Shown here piece after piece: positions 63,135 to 64,000 of a stretch of DNA of 64,000 bases. The DNA lies in contig CM074857.1 of the NCBI GenBank assembly GCA_037501455.1, positions 107,107,501-107,171,500 of the forward strand, in the 5' to 3' direction. Within the stretch, counting starts at the first letter, position 1. Each line of letters starts with the position of its first letter. The notes under the pieces were generated by a model that saw only the letters and a program-made list of their open reading frames with translations, had not been told where the DNA came from and searched no databases. The translations under genes and the position numbers were made by a program. This stretch comes from Lantana camara. Taxonomy: Eukaryota; Streptophyta; Magnoliopsida; Lamiales; Verbenaceae.

Positions 63135-64000
63135 AAAAGACAGGGGAGTAAACGAGAATTTTGACTCTCATTTGGGGAGTGAAGAGGAATTTTTTGAAAA
63201 TGGGGAGCAAACAGAAATTTGAGTCCCCCATTTGGGGATTTTCCGGGAATTCTTCGTTTAACTAAATGGTGAATTCTTAAAATTTTAAATTATTTTTAAG
63301 TAATAAATAATATCGATTGAGTTTTATATTAAATGTTGAATTTTTTATTTTCTTAATATATATTTAAAATTATATCGAATGAAGTTTCAATGGCAAATTA
63401 CGCCAATCATGAATAAATTTGTAAAAAATCGTTAGTTATATTATTACATAATTACATAGGATTTAATTTTCATAAAGTGCCATTAACTTTTCAAATTCAA
63501 ACTTTTAATTACAAAGATTTAGGTTATTTAATTTACCTCAATAAAATTGAAAAGTTAATGGCTCAAATTCAAACTTTTAATTACAAAGATTTAGGTTATT
63601 TAATTTACCTCAATAAAATTGCTAGAGATATAAATATTATATTTGATATATTTTTCATAAGTTTTAACCTGTTTTTTAGTTTCTTCTTTATCAGTTTAGA
63701 ATTTTTAATTTTCTTTATAGTTGATAATTTTTATGAGAAAATTTAATGTGTTCCATTAACATGTAAGTATTTTTATAACTTATTTTGTTCTCTTTTTTCT
63801 CTTTTGAAAACTTATTTGTTCTTTTTCCTTTTATATATTTACATACCTAATTACTTTTTATATTACTTTTAATTTAGTTGATTTTACAACATTCTTTTAT
63901 TTTGTATTTGTTCAATATCAATCAATTTTGTATCTTGGTTGAATGGAAATATCTTTTCAAGATATTCAAATTTAAATGAGTTTTTAAGTTTTGATTATAG
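63135..64000. other. AT-rich right end of the window
   Basis: No gene. It includes a 72-bp tandem repeat; the remainder is T-rich low-complexity sequence running off the window. Confidence 0.5.
63483..63626. repeat. 72-bp tandem duplication, near identical
   Basis: Units at 63483-63554 and 63555-63626 are almost identical (AAATTCAAACTTTTAATTAC, GATTTAGGTTATTTAATT). Because 72 is divisible by three, an 89-codon frame reads through both as a 24-residue repeat; this is not evidence of a gene. Confidence 0.85.

Noticed and set aside
63477..63746. 89-codon frame with a 24-residue repeat
   Set aside because: The repeat unit is a multiple of three, so the frame stays open by chance; no start context or homology.

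Overview
This is nuclear DNA of a flowering plant. The genes have GT-AG introns, and they encode two pentatricopeptide-repeat (PPR) proteins, an organelle-targeted lysyl-tRNA synthetase and a tandem CYP716-type cytochrome P450 group. Intergenic DNA is very AT-rich and full of plant transposons: Tat-lineage Ty3/gypsy, a gag-only LTR element, a Mutator-like element (MULE), fold-back MITEs and tRNA-derived SINEs. The proteins look eudicot, perhaps asterid; the species cannot be fixed from this sequence alone.

Layout. 1-7.6 kb is gene-free: a 72-bp tandem duplication, a solo LTR (5216-6056, TSD ATACC), a MITE and a SINE-like insertion. 7641-19999 is a complete Tat-lineage retrotransposon (TSD CATAC, LTRs differing by one base by eye). 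Its gag-pol reads leftward; an 886-residue, three-exon gene with its own TATA box reads rightward, convergent with pol. 20.0-21.6 kb is repeat debris. 21754-30325 is a 14-exon lysyl-tRNA synthetase gene (593 aa) whose 4-kb second intron contains a complete intronless DYW-type PPR gene (24090-26201). 32648-34330 is a second, E-type PPR gene. A gag-only LTR retrotransposon (34439-41236, TSD GTGTG) lies 108 bp past its stop codon, apparently in a spliced 3' UTR. 43313-48512 is a MULE with long inverted repeats and a perfect 9-bp TSD; its transposase is broken by several stops. 50101-51002 is a small two-exon gene of unknown function ending in a possible prenylation motif. 53.0-61.3 kb is a CYP716-type array: two intact four-exon genes and one 3'-half pseudogene from a segmental duplication. 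The right end is MITEs and a 72-bp tandem repeat.

How it fits together. The conserved host genes upstream of the P450s mostly serve organelle gene expression: tRNA charging, RNA editing and RNA processing. The P450 array belongs to a family known for oxidising triterpenes. Most of the remaining sequence is mobile DNA, and its history can be read from target-site duplications, an empty site in the duplicated P450 flank, and fold-back MITEs whose terminal repeats resemble those of the MULE. The points most worth a second look are the spliced antisense gene of the Tat element, the apparent loss of both RNase H active sites in that very young element, the dense CGAGCG/CGCTCG word across it, the PPR gene nested in the synthetase intron, and the MULE/MITE relationship.
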